A stretch of DNA of 64,000 nt from the NCBI GenBank assembly GCA_963669415.2, contig CAXXPS010000002.1, forward strand, positions 1,736,001-1,800,000, written 5' to 3'. Positions 8,484-16,948 of this stretch are shown one piece after another. A program made the position numbers and the translations under genes. The notes under the pieces are model-generated. The model worked only from the letters and a program-made list of their open reading frames with translations, was not told the origin of the DNA and ran no database searches. Origin of the DNA: JAWKWH01 sp963669415 (lineage in GTDB: Bacteria; Pseudomonadota; Alphaproteobacteria; Rhizobiales; Rhizobiaceae). Position 1 is the stretch's first letter, and each line of letters starts with the position of its first letter.

Positions 8484-9185
8484 TTACGCTTCACGGAAAC
8501 GGTAGCCCACTCCGTACAGCGTCTCGATCATGTCGAAGTCCTTGTCGACCGACTTGAACTTCTTGCGCAGCCGCTTGATATGGCTGTCGATGGTGCGGTC
8601 GTCGACATAGACCTGTTCGTCATAGGCCGAATCCATCAGCGCGTCACGGCTTTTTACCACGCCCGGCCGTTGGGCGAGAGAGTGCAGGATAAGAAATTCG
8701 GTCACGGTTAATGTCACCGGCTCTGCTTTCCATGTGCATGTATGGCGCTCCTGATCCATGACCAATTGCCCGCGCTCGATCGATTTTTGTTTCTGGTCCT
8801 GGCTTTTGGGTCCGGCCTCCCGGGCGATGAAACGACGCAAAACCGCTTTTACGCGCTCAACGAGAAGCCGCTGTGAGAACGGTTTCTTGATAAAATCGTC
8901 TGCACCCATCTTCAGGCCGAACAGTTCGTCGATCTCGTCATCCTTGGAAGTCAGGAAGATAACCGGGAGGTCGCTTTTCTGGCGCAGTCGCCGCAGCAAC
9001 TCCATTCCATCCATACGTGGCATCTTGATATCGAAAATGGCCAGATTTGGCGGACGGGTCTGCAGCCCTTCAAGCGCCGAAGCGCCATCGGTGTAGGTCT
9101 CAACACGATAACCTTCAGATTCGAGTGCGATCGATACCGAAGTCAGGATATTGCGGTCGTCATCAACAAGCGCAATTGTTGCCAT
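8484..9185 (-). CDS. chvI: ChvI (BvrR-type) response regulator
   Basis: A 233-residue OmpR-family regulator. The receiver domain shows VDDDRN, the phospho-acceptor Asp in IFDIKMPRMDG and the switch lysine in LTSKDD. The C-terminal winged helix ends with VYVDDRTIDSHIKRLRKKF and YGVGYRFRE. It is the partner of ChvG. The ATG at 9185 gives the canonical MATIALVDDD start and has a purine-rich GGGAGAAA upstream; longer frames up to 9287 would add an unusual extension. It diverges from pckA across a 369-bp region. Confidence 0.94.
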   Translation of the reverse strand: MATIALVDDDRNILTSVSIALESEGYRVETYTDGASALEGLQTRPPNLAIFDIKMPRMDGMELLRRLRQKSDLPVIFLTSKDDEIDELFGLKMGADDFIKKPFSQRLLVERVKAVLRRFIAREAGPKSQDQKQKSIERGQLVMDQERHTCTWKAEPVTLTVTEFLILHSLAQRPGVVKSRDALMDSAYDEQVYVDDRTIDSHIKRLRKKFKSVDKDFDMIETLYGVGYRFREA

Positions 9186-9554
9186 GTCAAATTTCTCCCT
9201 CATCAACGGGCGTCCCTTCCTCGGTTGATCCAAAAAAGGGTTACTGACGGACAAATTGAGTACAAATTGTGGCACAGAACAAAACAAGTGTCACAGGTGC
9301 ACGCCGTCCGACACGCGCATACCTGTTATTTAGTGTTTTGAAGTCGAGATTCCTTTGGAAATTTATTTTCATGACAGGAATAAAAGTTCACCATTCACAA
9401 TTTTTAAACGATTTAATCAAAATTCAAAAAATTTAAATCGATTAATGATTTGAATTAAAACGATAAATCTGTTTGAGCACCGGCGTCCGGTGAACCATGC
9501 GCGCCGGATCATCACGCAAACAAAATTCTTGCGGATCATCACGGAGCGCCAGAA
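9186..9554. promoter_or_regulatory. Divergent chvI-pckA control region with very AT-rich core
   Basis: The gap contains no gene. From about 9395 to 9475 it is strikingly AT-rich and includes an inverted repeat AATTCAAA / TTTGAATT (9421-9456). It must hold promoters for chvI and pckA. In Agrobacterium ChvG-ChvI is reported to influence pckA expression, so a ChvI site here is plausible but not shown. Confidence 0.5.
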
Positions 9555-11165
9555 ATGATCGAAAGCGGCATTCGCAACCCGGACAGGGGCATCGAAACGA
9601 CGGGGCTGAAAAATCCGGCCAAAGTTCATTTCAACCTGCTCGAGCCTGAACTTTATGAAGAAGCGATTCGCCGCGGGGAAGCGCAAATCACTGCCCATGG
9701 CGCGCTCGTCGCCCGCACAGGCCATCACACCGGACGATCGGCGAAGGACAAATTTGTCGTTCGCGATGCGGAAACCGAAAACCGTTTATGGTGGGACAAC
9801 AACAAGGCGATCAGCCCCGAACAGTTCGAAGCCCTGTTTGCAGACTTTGCCGCTCACGCCGAGGGCCGGGATCTTTTTGTTCAGGACCTTATCGGCGGCG
9901 CTGACGCACAAAATGCATTACCGGTGCGGATCGTCACCGAATTCGCATGGCATTCGCACTTCATACGCAACCTTCTTATCCGGCCGGAGCGCGAAGCGGT
10001 TACTTCCTTCGTGGCTGACCTGACGGTCATTGACCTGCCGTCATTTCGCGCCAACCCGTCACGGCACGGCTGCCGAACTGACACCGTGATCGCGGTCGAC
10101 CTGGCGCGGCGGATAGTGCTCATTGGCGGCACGTCTTATGCCGGTGAAATCAAGAAATCCGTCTTCACGGTGTTGAATTACCTGTTGCCGGAACGCGGCG
10201 TGATGCCGATGCATTGTTCGGCCAATGTCGGTAATGACAATGATCCGGCTGTCTTTTTCGGACTTTCCGGAACCGGCAAAACAACACTGTCGGCCGATCC
10301 GGCGCGAACATTGATTGGCGACGACGAACACGGTTGGGGAGAGAACGGAATATTCAATTTCGAGGGTGGCTGCTACGCCAAGACCATCCGCCTGTCCGAG
10401 GAGGCCGAACCGGAGATATTCGCCACCACGAGGCGTTTCGGAACCATACTGGAAAATGTCGTGCTGGACAGAAACCGCGTGCCGGATTTTGACGATGGCT
10501 CGTTGACCGAAAATACGCGCTGCGCCTATCCGCTGCACTTCATCCCCAATGCCAGCGAGACCGGCAAGTCGGGCCAGCCGAAGAACATCATCATGCTGAC
10601 GGCGGATGCATTTGGTGTGCTACCGCCGATCGCACGCCTGACACCTGCGCAGGCAATGTATCATTTTCTCTCAGGGTACACAGCCAAGGTGGCCGGCACC
10701 GAAAAGGGGGTTACGGAACCGGAAGCGACGTTCTCGACCTGCTTTGGCGCCCCGTTCATGCCGCGGCACCCGTCGGAATATGGCAATTTGTTGCGCGACC
10801 TGATCGCCAGGCACAATGTAGCATGCTGGCTGGTCAACACCGGCTGGACAGGCGGCGCCTACGGAACAGGCAACCGGATGCCTATCAAGGCGACGCGTGC
10901 GCTCCTGTCGGCAGCACTCGACGGCTCGCTGAATGACAGCGAATTCCGCACAGATGCCAATTTCGGATTCGAAGTGCCCGTCAGCGTGCCTGGTGTTGAT
11001 CCGTCGATACTTGATCCGCGTTCGACCTGGTCAGACAAGCAGGCCTATGACCGGCAGGCCGAAAAGCTGGTCAGCATGTTCATCGACAATTTTGCCAAAT
11101 TCGAGACCCACGTCGATGCCGCGGTGCTGAACGCGGCGCCGGCAGTGCAGATTGCAGCGCAGTAG
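9555..11165 (+). CDS. pckA: ATP-dependent phosphoenolpyruvate carboxykinase
   Basis: A 536-residue PEP carboxykinase that turns oxaloacetate and ATP into PEP, CO2 and ADP, the first committed step of gluconeogenesis from C4 acids. It has the kinase-1a P-loop GLSGTGKTTLS, the metal-binding GDDEHGW segment and the GCYAKTI motif that mark the ATP-using family. The N-terminal RTGHHTGRSAKDKF helps bind substrate. ATG at 9555 is preceded by GGAGCG. It is monocistronic, divergent from chvI. Growth of rhizobia on succinate needs this enzyme. Confidence 0.97.
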   Translation: MIESGIRNPDRGIETTGLKNPAKVHFNLLEPELYEEAIRRGEAQITAHGALVARTGHHTGRSAKDKFVVRDAETENRLWWDNNKAISPEQFEALFADFAAHAEGRDLFVQDLIGGADAQNALPVRIVTEFAWHSHFIRNLLIRPEREAVTSFVADLTVIDLPSFRANPSRHGCRTDTVIAVDLARRIVLIGGTSYAGEIKKSVFTVLNYLLPERGVMPMHCSANVGNDNDPAVFFGLSGTGKTTLSADPARTLIGDDEHGWGENGIFNFEGGCYAKTIRLSEEAEPEIFATTRRFGTILENVVLDRNRVPDFDDGSLTENTRCAYPLHFIPNASETGKSGQPKNIIMLTADAFGVLPPIARLTPAQAMYHFLSGYTAKVAGTEKGVTEPEATFSTCFGAPFMPRHPSEYGNLLRDLIARHNVACWLVNTGWTGGAYGTGNRMPIKATRALLSAALDGSLNDSEFRTDANFGFEVPVSVPGVDPSILDPRSTWSDKQAYDRQAEKLVSMFIDNFAKFETHVDAAVLNAAPAVQIAAQ

Positions 11166-11219
11166 GGCGCGACAAGCGGAATTTTCGCCAACCATCTGGC
11201 GCCAGGTCTTTGCCTATCG

Positions 11220-11234
11220 ATAGCCTCGGGCTAT
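11220..11234 (+). promoter_or_regulatory. Small hairpin just before arfB
   Basis: ATAGCC / GGCTAT with a TCG loop, ending 12 nt before the arfB start codon. No clear ribosome-binding site is seen between. It may limit translation start, or be the remains of a pckA terminator. Confidence 0.25.
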
Positions 11235-11246
11235 TGATCGTCAATC

Positions 11247-11681
11247 ATGCCAGGCGAACCGCTACGGATTTCCGCAACGATCACCATTCCCGGTGAAGAG
11301 CTTGAGGAGCATTTTATCCGCTCCTCCGGACCAGGCGGCCAGAATGTCAACAAGGTCGCCACGGCCGTTCAGTTGCGTTTCGACGCAGCAAACTCTCCCT
11401 CCATGCCGGAGCGGGTCCGAAACCGGACAATCGCACTTGCCGGGCAAAGAGCGACATTGGCCGGTGTTATCGTCATCGAAGCGGGCCGCTACAGAACCCA
11501 GGAACGCAATCGCGCCGATGCGCGTGCACGCTTGGCGAAACTCATCGCCAAGGCAGCCGAACCGCCACCGCCGCCGCGAAAGAAGACCAAGCCTTCCAGG
11601 GGCGCTGTCGAACGCCGCCTGAAGGCCAAGGCGGGCCGGTCGCAGGTCAAGAAAATGCGCAGCCGGGTTCGGGATGAGTAG
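11247..11681 (+). CDS. arfB: Alternative ribosome-rescue factor ArfB (YaeJ/ICT1 family)
   Basis: A 144-residue codon-independent peptidyl-tRNA hydrolase that releases nascent chains from stalled ribosomes. The catalytic GGQ loop is in SSGPGGQNVNKVATA, close to the N terminus as in YaeJ, and no codon-recognition domain is present, which excludes RF1/RF2. The last ~35 residues are rich in Lys and Arg (PPRKKTKPSRG, RSQVKKMRSR); in ArfB this tail enters the empty mRNA channel. The gene stands alone between pckA and a LysM gene. Confidence 0.93.
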   Translation: MPGEPLRISATITIPGEELEEHFIRSSGPGGQNVNKVATAVQLRFDAANSPSMPERVRNRTIALAGQRATLAGVIVIEAGRYRTQERNRADARARLAKLIAKAAEPPPPPRKKTKPSRGAVERRLKAKAGRSQVKKMRSRVRDE

Positions 11682-11777
11682 CGGTGAAATTCATCCTTCG
11701 CCATCTTCCAATTCAGCAAGCCGCATGCCAATCTGACGTTTAAGGGACGGCTTAAATACAATCGGGAGAATTTCTGG

Positions 11778-12290
11778 ATGGGTATATTCGATTTCGTAAA
11801 ATCAGTGGGTAACAAGCTCGGGATCGGCGATGATGAGGAAGCCGACGCAGAAGCGCTGAAAAAGGAACTCGACTCACATGATCTCGGCACCGACCATGTC
11901 GAGGTTGCAGTGGTGGGCGACAAGGTTGTGCTCAAGGGCGTAGTCGAAGACCAGAGCATTTTTGAAAAAGCGGTAGTCGCTGTTGGCAACACGCTTGGCA
12001 TATCGACCGTGGAAGCGTCTGAATTGAAAGTGGTCGCGCCGGATTCCGGTCTCAAGCTGGACGCCGGTGTCGACATGACCGCCTTGGTGGCGGCTTCCGG
12101 TCCGCCTCCGGCTGCACCGCGCTTTCATACGGTTGAGAAAGGCGACAATCTGTGGAAGATCGCCGAAAAGGAGTATGGCAAGGGCAAGGGCGGCAAATAC
12201 ACCGTCATTTTCGAGGCCAACAAGCCGATGCTGTCAGATCCTGACAAGATCTATCCAGGACAGGTGCTGCGCATTCCCGAACTGGCATGA
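11778..12290 (+). CDS. kbp: BON-LysM domain protein (Kbp/YgaU-like)
   Basis: A 170-residue protein with an N-terminal helix, a BON domain (about 25-90; VVLKGVVEDQ) and a C-terminal LysM domain (about 118-168; YTVEKGD-type start HTVEKGDNLWKIAEKEYGKG, then YPGQVLRIP). E. coli YgaU/Kbp has the same architecture and binds potassium. No signal peptide is evident, as in Kbp. Its TGA overlaps the ATG of the next gene (ATGA). Function here is by homology only. Confidence 0.85.
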   Translation: MGIFDFVKSVGNKLGIGDDEEADAEALKKELDSHDLGTDHVEVAVVGDKVVLKGVVEDQSIFEKAVVAVGNTLGISTVEASELKVVAPDSGLKLDAGVDMTALVAASGPPPAAPRFHTVEKGDNLWKIAEKEYGKGKGGKYTVIFEANKPMLSDPDKIYPGQVLRIPELA

Positions 12291-12727
12291 TGCTTCACCA
12301 CCGGGCAACGCGCCGGGCCGTTCTGTGCGGTATCGGCGCGTCTCTGGCGGTGCCGGCCTGGGCCGGGAAGATGTACACGCCCGGCCGCGGCGATCCAAAC
12401 CGCAAGGCCATTTTGAACGCCATCCGGCCTCGCATCGAAGCAGAGATGCGTGGGCCGGTGGAATTCGTGGTCCGAACGTTGAATGTGCTTGATGGCTGGG
12501 CATTTGCAGTTTTGGACCCGCAGCGCCCGGGCGGCCGGCCGATTGATGTTTACGAGACCATTCACGCGCAGGACGCAGATTTCATGGACGGATTGACAGT
12601 CTACGCGCTGGTTCGCTGGTCTGGCGGTGGCTGGGGTCTGGTCGAATCGGTCACCGGGCCAACGGACGTGGCCTATGATCCGTGGCCGGAATGGTATGGC
12701 GCGCCGCGGGCGATTTTCGGTTACTGA
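12287..12727 (+). CDS. Exported protein with twin-arginine-like signal, unknown function
   Basis: A 146-residue protein with an N-terminal signal: a twin arginine (TRRAVLCGIG), a short hydrophobic core and a probable cleavage after AWA near residue 25. The mature part contains WSGGGWGLVESVTGPTD and YDPWPEWYGAP and no cofactor motif I recognise. Similar short proteins are known in Rhizobiales as hypothetical. Its 4-bp overlap with the LysM gene suggests coupling, perhaps at the cell wall, but that is inference. Confidence 0.7.
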   Translation: MMLHHRATRRAVLCGIGASLAVPAWAGKMYTPGRGDPNRKAILNAIRPRIEAEMRGPVEFVVRTLNVLDGWAFAVLDPQRPGGRPIDVYETIHAQDADFMDGLTVYALVRWSGGGWGLVESVTGPTDVAYDPWPEWYGAPRAIFGY

Positions 12728-12733
12728 TCCCGG

Positions 12734-13177
12734 TTATCCGCAATCCACCGGCTTTGGCTCCTGAACAAAAGCCGGGGTGATGATTTTGTAGTAGTCGGAA
12801 TTGAACTTCACGTTCTTGAAGAAGTAACCTTCATCATAGGTCTGGAAGATGATTCTGAAATAGATGTTCGAAGCACGGCTTCGATCGGCCGTAACCACCA
12901 GAAATTCCTGTGCAAATTCTCCGAGATCGGCAATGTGGTAAACCTTGCCCTTGCTCATCTTGAAGCCCTTGAGCTCAGGACGGAATATCGGATCAAGCTT
13001 GGCGCGGTCGGCATCCGGCCAAAGACGCGCAAGCTTCAGAAGCTGGCCGATGGTCACATCGGTGCCCCTGTCGAGAATATCGGCGAACTCGCAGGTTTCT
13101 GCGACCGGATCCTGTGCGGCCGCTGGAAGCGAAAAAGATGATGCAAGCACAAAGGCTACCGCGAATTTCTTAAGCAT
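12734..13177 (-). CDS. Secreted protein of unknown function
   Basis: A 147-residue protein with a clean Sec signal (MLKKFAVAFVLASSFSLPAAAQ, cut after AAA or AAAQ). The mature chain has two cysteines, one near each end (ETCEFAD and PVDCG), which could form a disulfide in the periplasm. No catalytic motif is recognised. It converges with the exported protein at 12287-12727, separated by only 6 bp. Confidence 0.7.
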   Translation of the reverse strand: MLKKFAVAFVLASSFSLPAAAQDPVAETCEFADILDRGTDVTIGQLLKLARLWPDADRAKLDPIFRPELKGFKMSKGKVYHIADLGEFAQEFLVVTADRSRASNIYFRIIFQTYDEGYFFKNVKFNSDYYKIITPAFVQEPKPVDCG

Positions 13178-13243
13178 GTGTCCCTCGCAAATCCGTTTCT
13201 GACCAGACTGTCGCGATATATTTCAATCAGCTAAATTGGACCG

Positions 13244-13861
13244 ATGCAAGTTTTGCCAAAAGGTGTCCGCCATATTCCCGGTTTCCTCGACCCCGCTGCC
13301 CAGGCGGTCCTGGTCGAAGAAATTCGCCATGTTATTCAGGAAGCACCGCTCTTTGTTCCGGTCATGCCGCGTACGGGCAAGCCGATGAGTGTACGCATGA
13401 GCAATTGCGGCCCTCTAGGTTGGGTGACGGACAAGCAACAGGGATATCGCTATCAGGCCACGCATCCCGTTACCGGTTCGCCATGGCCGGAAATTCCCGA
13501 ATCACTACGAAATATCTGGCAAGAGGTCTCAGGCTATCCGCACCCGCCCGAGGCCTGCCTTGTAAATTTCTACGCCGACAAATCGCGCATGGGCCTGCAT
13601 CAGGACCGGGATGAGAAAAATTTCGACGCGCCGGTTGTGTCAATCTCGCTGGGCGACAGCTGCCTGTTCAGGGTGGGCGAGAATGTCCGCGGCGGTCGGA
13701 CGACGTCGTTCAAGCTGAAAAGCGGCGATATTGTTGTTCTGGGTGGCGAGGGACGGCTGTGCTTTCATGGCGTTGACCGCATTTATCCTGCGACTTCTGC
13801 GCTGCTGAAAAATGGCGGCAGGCTGAATCTTACATTGAGAAGGGTTACGGAAACGCTCTAG
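13244..13861 (+). CDS. alkB: AlkB-type DNA/RNA demethylase
   Basis: A 205-residue Fe(II)/2-oxoglutarate dioxygenase that removes 1-methyladenine and 3-methylcytosine lesions by oxidation. Iron ligands are visible as the HQDRDE motif (His-X-Asp) and the later His in CFHGVDR; the 2-oxoglutarate-binding arginines are in GRLNLTLRRV. YADKSRMGLHQD matches the family substrate loop. Single gene, convergent with coaA with a gap of 12 bp. Confidence 0.94.
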   Translation: MQVLPKGVRHIPGFLDPAAQAVLVEEIRHVIQEAPLFVPVMPRTGKPMSVRMSNCGPLGWVTDKQQGYRYQATHPVTGSPWPEIPESLRNIWQEVSGYPHPPEACLVNFYADKSRMGLHQDRDEKNFDAPVVSISLGDSCLFRVGENVRGGRTTSFKLKSGDIVVLGGEGRLCFHGVDRIYPATSALLKNGGRLNLTLRRVTETL

Positions 13862-13873
13862 TTGTAAGGCAAC

Positions 13874-14836
13874 TCACAGCTTCCTGAGAGCGACTTCCTG
13901 AACCAGATGATTGGCCCCCTTGTGCAGGATAAGATCGGCGCGCGGGCGGGTGGGCAATATGTTCTCGCGCAGGTTTGTCAGGTTGATGTTTGCCCAAAGG
14001 CCCTCGGCGATCGCCAAAGCTGCATCGTCGGTCAGCTGGGAGTAGCGGTGAAAGAATGATTCAGGATTACGGAAAGCCGTCTCCCGAAGACGCATGAAGC
14101 GATCGACATACCATTTGTGGATCAGTGCTTCGTCGGCATCGATGTAAATCGAAAAATCGAAAAAATCCGAAACGACCGGCACCGCCGCACCATCCTCGGG
14201 CAGGTCGCGTGTCTGAAGGACGTTGATACCCTCAAAAATCAAAATGTCCGGTCGATCGATGACGGTGTACTCGCCATGGAGCACGTCGTAGGTCAGGTGC
14301 GAATAAAGTGGCGCCTGCACACCGCCCTGCCCGGATTTGATGTCGGACAAGAAACGCAGTAGCGCGCCCACGTCATAGCTTTCAGGAAAACCTTTCTTTT
14401 CCATCAGCCCGTGTTCGCGCAGCACCGCGTTGGGATGCAAAAACCCGTCTGTCGTCACCAAATCCACTTTGGGACTGGATGGCCACCGGGCCAGCAATTC
14501 CTTCAACACGCGCGCGGTGGTCGATTTACCGACCGCCACCGATCCGGCAACCCCGATAATGAACGGCGTTTTCACCGCGTCGCCGACATTCAGGAATTCC
14601 TTGCGTTGCTGAAACAATAGCTGGCTTGCCTCAACATGGGCCGACAGAAGCCGCGACATCGACAGATAGATGCGGCGCACCTCTTCCAGATCGACCGGAT
14701 CGTTGAGCGAGCGCAAACGCTCAACTTCATCTTCAGTCAGCGTCAGTGGCGTGTCAGCGCGGAACTTGGCCCAATGTTCGGCCGAGAAGAACCGGTAGGG
14801 CGAATATTTCCGCTCACTGGGCGCAAATTGATCCAT
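13874..14836 (-). CDS. coaA: Type I pantothenate kinase
   Basis: A 320-residue kinase that phosphorylates pantothenate in the first step of coenzyme A synthesis. The P-loop is GVAGSVAVGKSTTARVL; the segments TTDGFLHPN and FEGINVLQ are family signatures, and the C-terminal LTNLRENILPTRPRADLIL is typical. It is the last gene of the minus-strand his block, 24 bp after hisE, an arrangement common in Rhizobiales. Confidence 0.96.
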   Translation of the reverse strand: MDQFAPSERKYSPYRFFSAEHWAKFRADTPLTLTEDEVERLRSLNDPVDLEEVRRIYLSMSRLLSAHVEASQLLFQQRKEFLNVGDAVKTPFIIGVAGSVAVGKSTTARVLKELLARWPSSPKVDLVTTDGFLHPNAVLREHGLMEKKGFPESYDVGALLRFLSDIKSGQGGVQAPLYSHLTYDVLHGEYTVIDRPDILIFEGINVLQTRDLPEDGAAVPVVSDFFDFSIYIDADEALIHKWYVDRFMRLRETAFRNPESFFHRYSQLTDDAALAIAEGLWANINLTNLRENILPTRPRADLILHKGANHLVQEVALRKL

Positions 14837-14860
14837 CGATACTTCCCTACAACGAAGCGT

Positions 14861-15184
14861 TCAGGTTTCCCCTCGCCCGCTCTTTTCCGCGATCCCCGAC
14901 CGGGCCGTCCGGCTTTCCAGCTCCGCCATGACATCCGATAGCGGAATTCCGGCGATGTGCAGGACGACCAGCCAATGATAAAGAAGATCGGCGCTTTCGG
15001 AAACCAGACCTTGGTTGTCTTTGCCCGTTGCCGCAATAACCGTTTCGACGGCTTCTTCGCCGAGTTTTTGCGCTGCCTTGTTCATGCCCTTGCCAACCAG
15101 CCTGGCAGTCCAGGATTCCGGATCGCCGGACGTTGCCCGATTCGCAATAATCGTCTCAAGATCGGAAAGCGTGAAATCGCTCAT
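14861..15184 (-). CDS. hisE: Phosphoribosyl-ATP pyrophosphohydrolase
   Basis: A 107-residue stand-alone HisE that hydrolyses PR-ATP to PR-AMP, the second step of histidine synthesis. Metal-binding acidic residues are in KLGEEAVETVIAA and SESADLLYHWLVVL, as in the MazG-like fold. The ATG at 15184 (MSDFTLSDLE) is preferred over one 18 bp upstream. It is 14 bp after hisF. Confidence 0.95.
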   Translation of the reverse strand: MSDFTLSDLETIIANRATSGDPESWTARLVGKGMNKAAQKLGEEAVETVIAATGKDNQGLVSESADLLYHWLVVLHIAGIPLSDVMAELESRTARSGIAEKSGRGET

Positions 15185-15198
15185 GTGGATTTTCCGTG

Positions 15199-15981
15199 TC
15201 ACATCGCAGGGTCAAGGCGCATTGCAATTCCGGCGTCTGCCATATGCTGTTTTGCCTCGCCAATCGTATAGGTCCCGAAGTGGAAAATCGAGGCCGCCAG
15301 CACTGCGGTGGCATGGCCATCGCGAATTCCCTCAACCAGATGGTCCAAATCACCCACACCGCCGGATGCAATCACCGGGGCACGGACCGCGTCGGCAATT
15401 GTCCGGGTCAACGGCAGATCGTAGCCGATCTTGGTCCCGTCGCGGTCCATCGACGTCAGCAGGATTTCACCTGCGCCCAAATCGACAACCTTGCGCGCAA
15501 ATTCAACCGCATCAATTCCAGTCGGCTCGCGCCCGCCATGGGTAAAAATCTCCCACCGGTCCACATCTCCGTCACCGGAGACCTTTTTGGCGTCAATGGC
15601 GACGACAATGCACTGGTTACCAAATTTGTCGGCGGCCTCGGCGACGAAATCGGGGTTTTTCACCGCGGCCGTGTTGATCGACACCTTGTCGGCGCCGGCC
15701 AGCAGCAATTTGCGAATGTCGGCTACCGCGCGTACCCCACCACCGACGGTGAGCGGCATAAAACACTGCTCCGCGGTCCGGGCCACGACGTCAAATATCG
15801 TATCGCGGTTCTCGTGACTGGCGGTGATGTCGAGGAAGCACAGTTCATCCGCTCCGGCAGCATCATAGGCCTTTGCCGCTTCCACCGGATCGCCGGCGTC
15901 GACAAGGTCGACAAAATTGACACCTTTGACGACGCGGCCGTCCTTGACATCGAGACAGGGGATGACACGGGCTTTGAGCAT
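15199..15981 (-). CDS. hisF: Imidazole glycerol phosphate synthase, cyclase subunit
   Basis: A 260-residue TIM barrel that joins PRFAR with ammonia from HisH to give IGP and AICAR. Catalytic aspartates are Asp11 (PCLDVKDGRVVKG) and the one in CIVVAIDAKK. Phosphate-binding loops SINTAAV and IASGGVGD are clear. HisH and HisA lie upstream but are now separated from hisF by a 967-bp interval holding a foreign-looking gene on the other strand. Confidence 0.97.
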   Translation of the reverse strand: MLKARVIPCLDVKDGRVVKGVNFVDLVDAGDPVEAAKAYDAAGADELCFLDITASHENRDTIFDVVARTAEQCFMPLTVGGGVRAVADIRKLLLAGADKVSINTAAVKNPDFVAEAADKFGNQCIVVAIDAKKVSGDGDVDRWEIFTHGGREPTGIDAVEFARKVVDLGAGEILLTSMDRDGTKIGYDLPLTRTIADAVRAPVIASGGVGDLDHLVEGIRDGHATAVLAASIFHFGTYTIGEAKQHMADAGIAMRLDPAM

Positions 15982-16027
15982 TAATATTTCTTTGTCTCAA
16001 AAGAAATCGCGCTTACAGTGACGTACT

Positions 16028-16771
16028 GTGAATGGATTAGGCGACGGTAGGTACATATTTTATGCCGATGAAAGCGGTGATCACTCGCTGACATCCATAG
16101 ATGCCACATATCCCGTATTTGCTTTGGCTCTGTGCGGATTCACAAAGACTACGTACTGCTCTCGGGTTGTGCCCAGATTCCAGAGGATCAAATTTCAATA
16201 CTTTGGTCACGATGCGACCGTTCTCCATGAACGTGAAATTCGAAAGCAAATTGGAGATTTTCGTATCCTTACAAATGCCCGTATCCGATTTGCGTTTATG
16301 AACGATATTGCTGTCGCCTTAGAGGCGTCTCCGTTCAAGATATTTTCGACGGTTATTCTCAAAGCTGATTTGCGTTATGAACTATTCTTGGAGAACCCCT
16401 ATGCGATTTCACTAAGAGTGTGCCTACAACAAGCGTATCGCTTTCTAAGCGCTCGCAATGAGATCGGCAAGCGGACTTTCTTTGTGTTCGAGAAACGTGG
16501 GCCACGTGAAGACGCAGAGCTCGAGCTAGAGTTTCGGCGAATTGTCGATGGCGACAATGACATCGGGCTACATATGCCAGGCTTTCAAATTCATTTCTCG
16601 GACAAACGTACCAATTCGACGGGTATGCAAATTGCGGACCTGACAGCAAGGCCGATTGGCCTCAGCGTTTTTCGTCCTGAACAGCCAAATCGAGCGTTTG
16701 AGCTGATCTCCAAGAAAATCTATCGCCACAGAAAATTTTCAAGACCCAGCCGCGGTATTCACGTCCCATAA
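16028..16771 (+). CDS. DUF3800 domain protein inserted between hisF and hisA
   Basis: A 247-residue protein with the DUF3800 hallmarks: an N-terminal YADESGD and a C-terminal TGMQIADLTARPIG; central acidic residues lie in EDAELELEFRRI. The family has an RNase H-like appearance and often sits near phage-defence or mobile genes, but its activity is unproven. The start is a GTG at 16028. Base composition is visibly AT-richer than the his genes on both sides and codon use differs, so recent acquisition is likely. It runs against the his operon and would break hisA-hisF cotranscription. Confidence 0.8.
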   Translation: MNGLGDGRYIFYADESGDHSLTSIDATYPVFALALCGFTKTTYCSRVVPRFQRIKFQYFGHDATVLHEREIRKQIGDFRILTNARIRFAFMNDIAVALEASPFKIFSTVILKADLRYELFLENPYAISLRVCLQQAYRFLSARNEIGKRTFFVFEKRGPREDAELELEFRRIVDGDNDIGLHMPGFQIHFSDKRTNSTGMQIADLTARPIGLSVFRPEQPNRAFELISKKIYRHRKFSRPSRGIHVP

Positions 16772-16778
16772 AGCGAAA

Positions 16779-16800
16779 GGCCTCGGAATACTCCGAGGCC
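16779..16800. terminator. GC-rich hairpin after the DUF3800 gene
   Basis: Perfect 9-bp arms GGCCTCGGA / TCCGAGGCC with an ATAC loop, 8 bp after the DUF3800 stop. No T-tract follows, so termination would be weak or factor-aided. It may have arrived with the inserted gene. Confidence 0.5.
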
Positions 16801-16948
16801 CAACGCCGACCGAGAAACCCCAATCCACTTAGTATCAATATACCCCATATTGGGTCAGATGTCAACAAATTCAATAGCTTATAAGAAAGTTTCTGCAAGT
16901 GATTCAAATATTTAGACAAATCCGTAAACGCTGAGAAGTTGGTAGAAG
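16801..16948. other. AT-rich non-coding spacer between DUF3800 gene and hisA
   Basis: 148 bp of AT-rich sequence with no convincing gene. An opposite-strand frame (16662-16919) covers it, but most of that frame lies on the DUF3800 3' end and its translation has no family look. Confidence 0.5.

Noticed and set aside
16779..16800. Hairpin considered as a mobile-element end
   Set aside because: No matching copy on the other side of the DUF3800 gene and no target duplication seen.
16662..16919. 85-codon minus-strand frame with a hydrophobic stretch over the DUF3800 3' end
   Set aside because: Mostly antisense to a well-supported gene and without family features or a clear ribosome-binding site.
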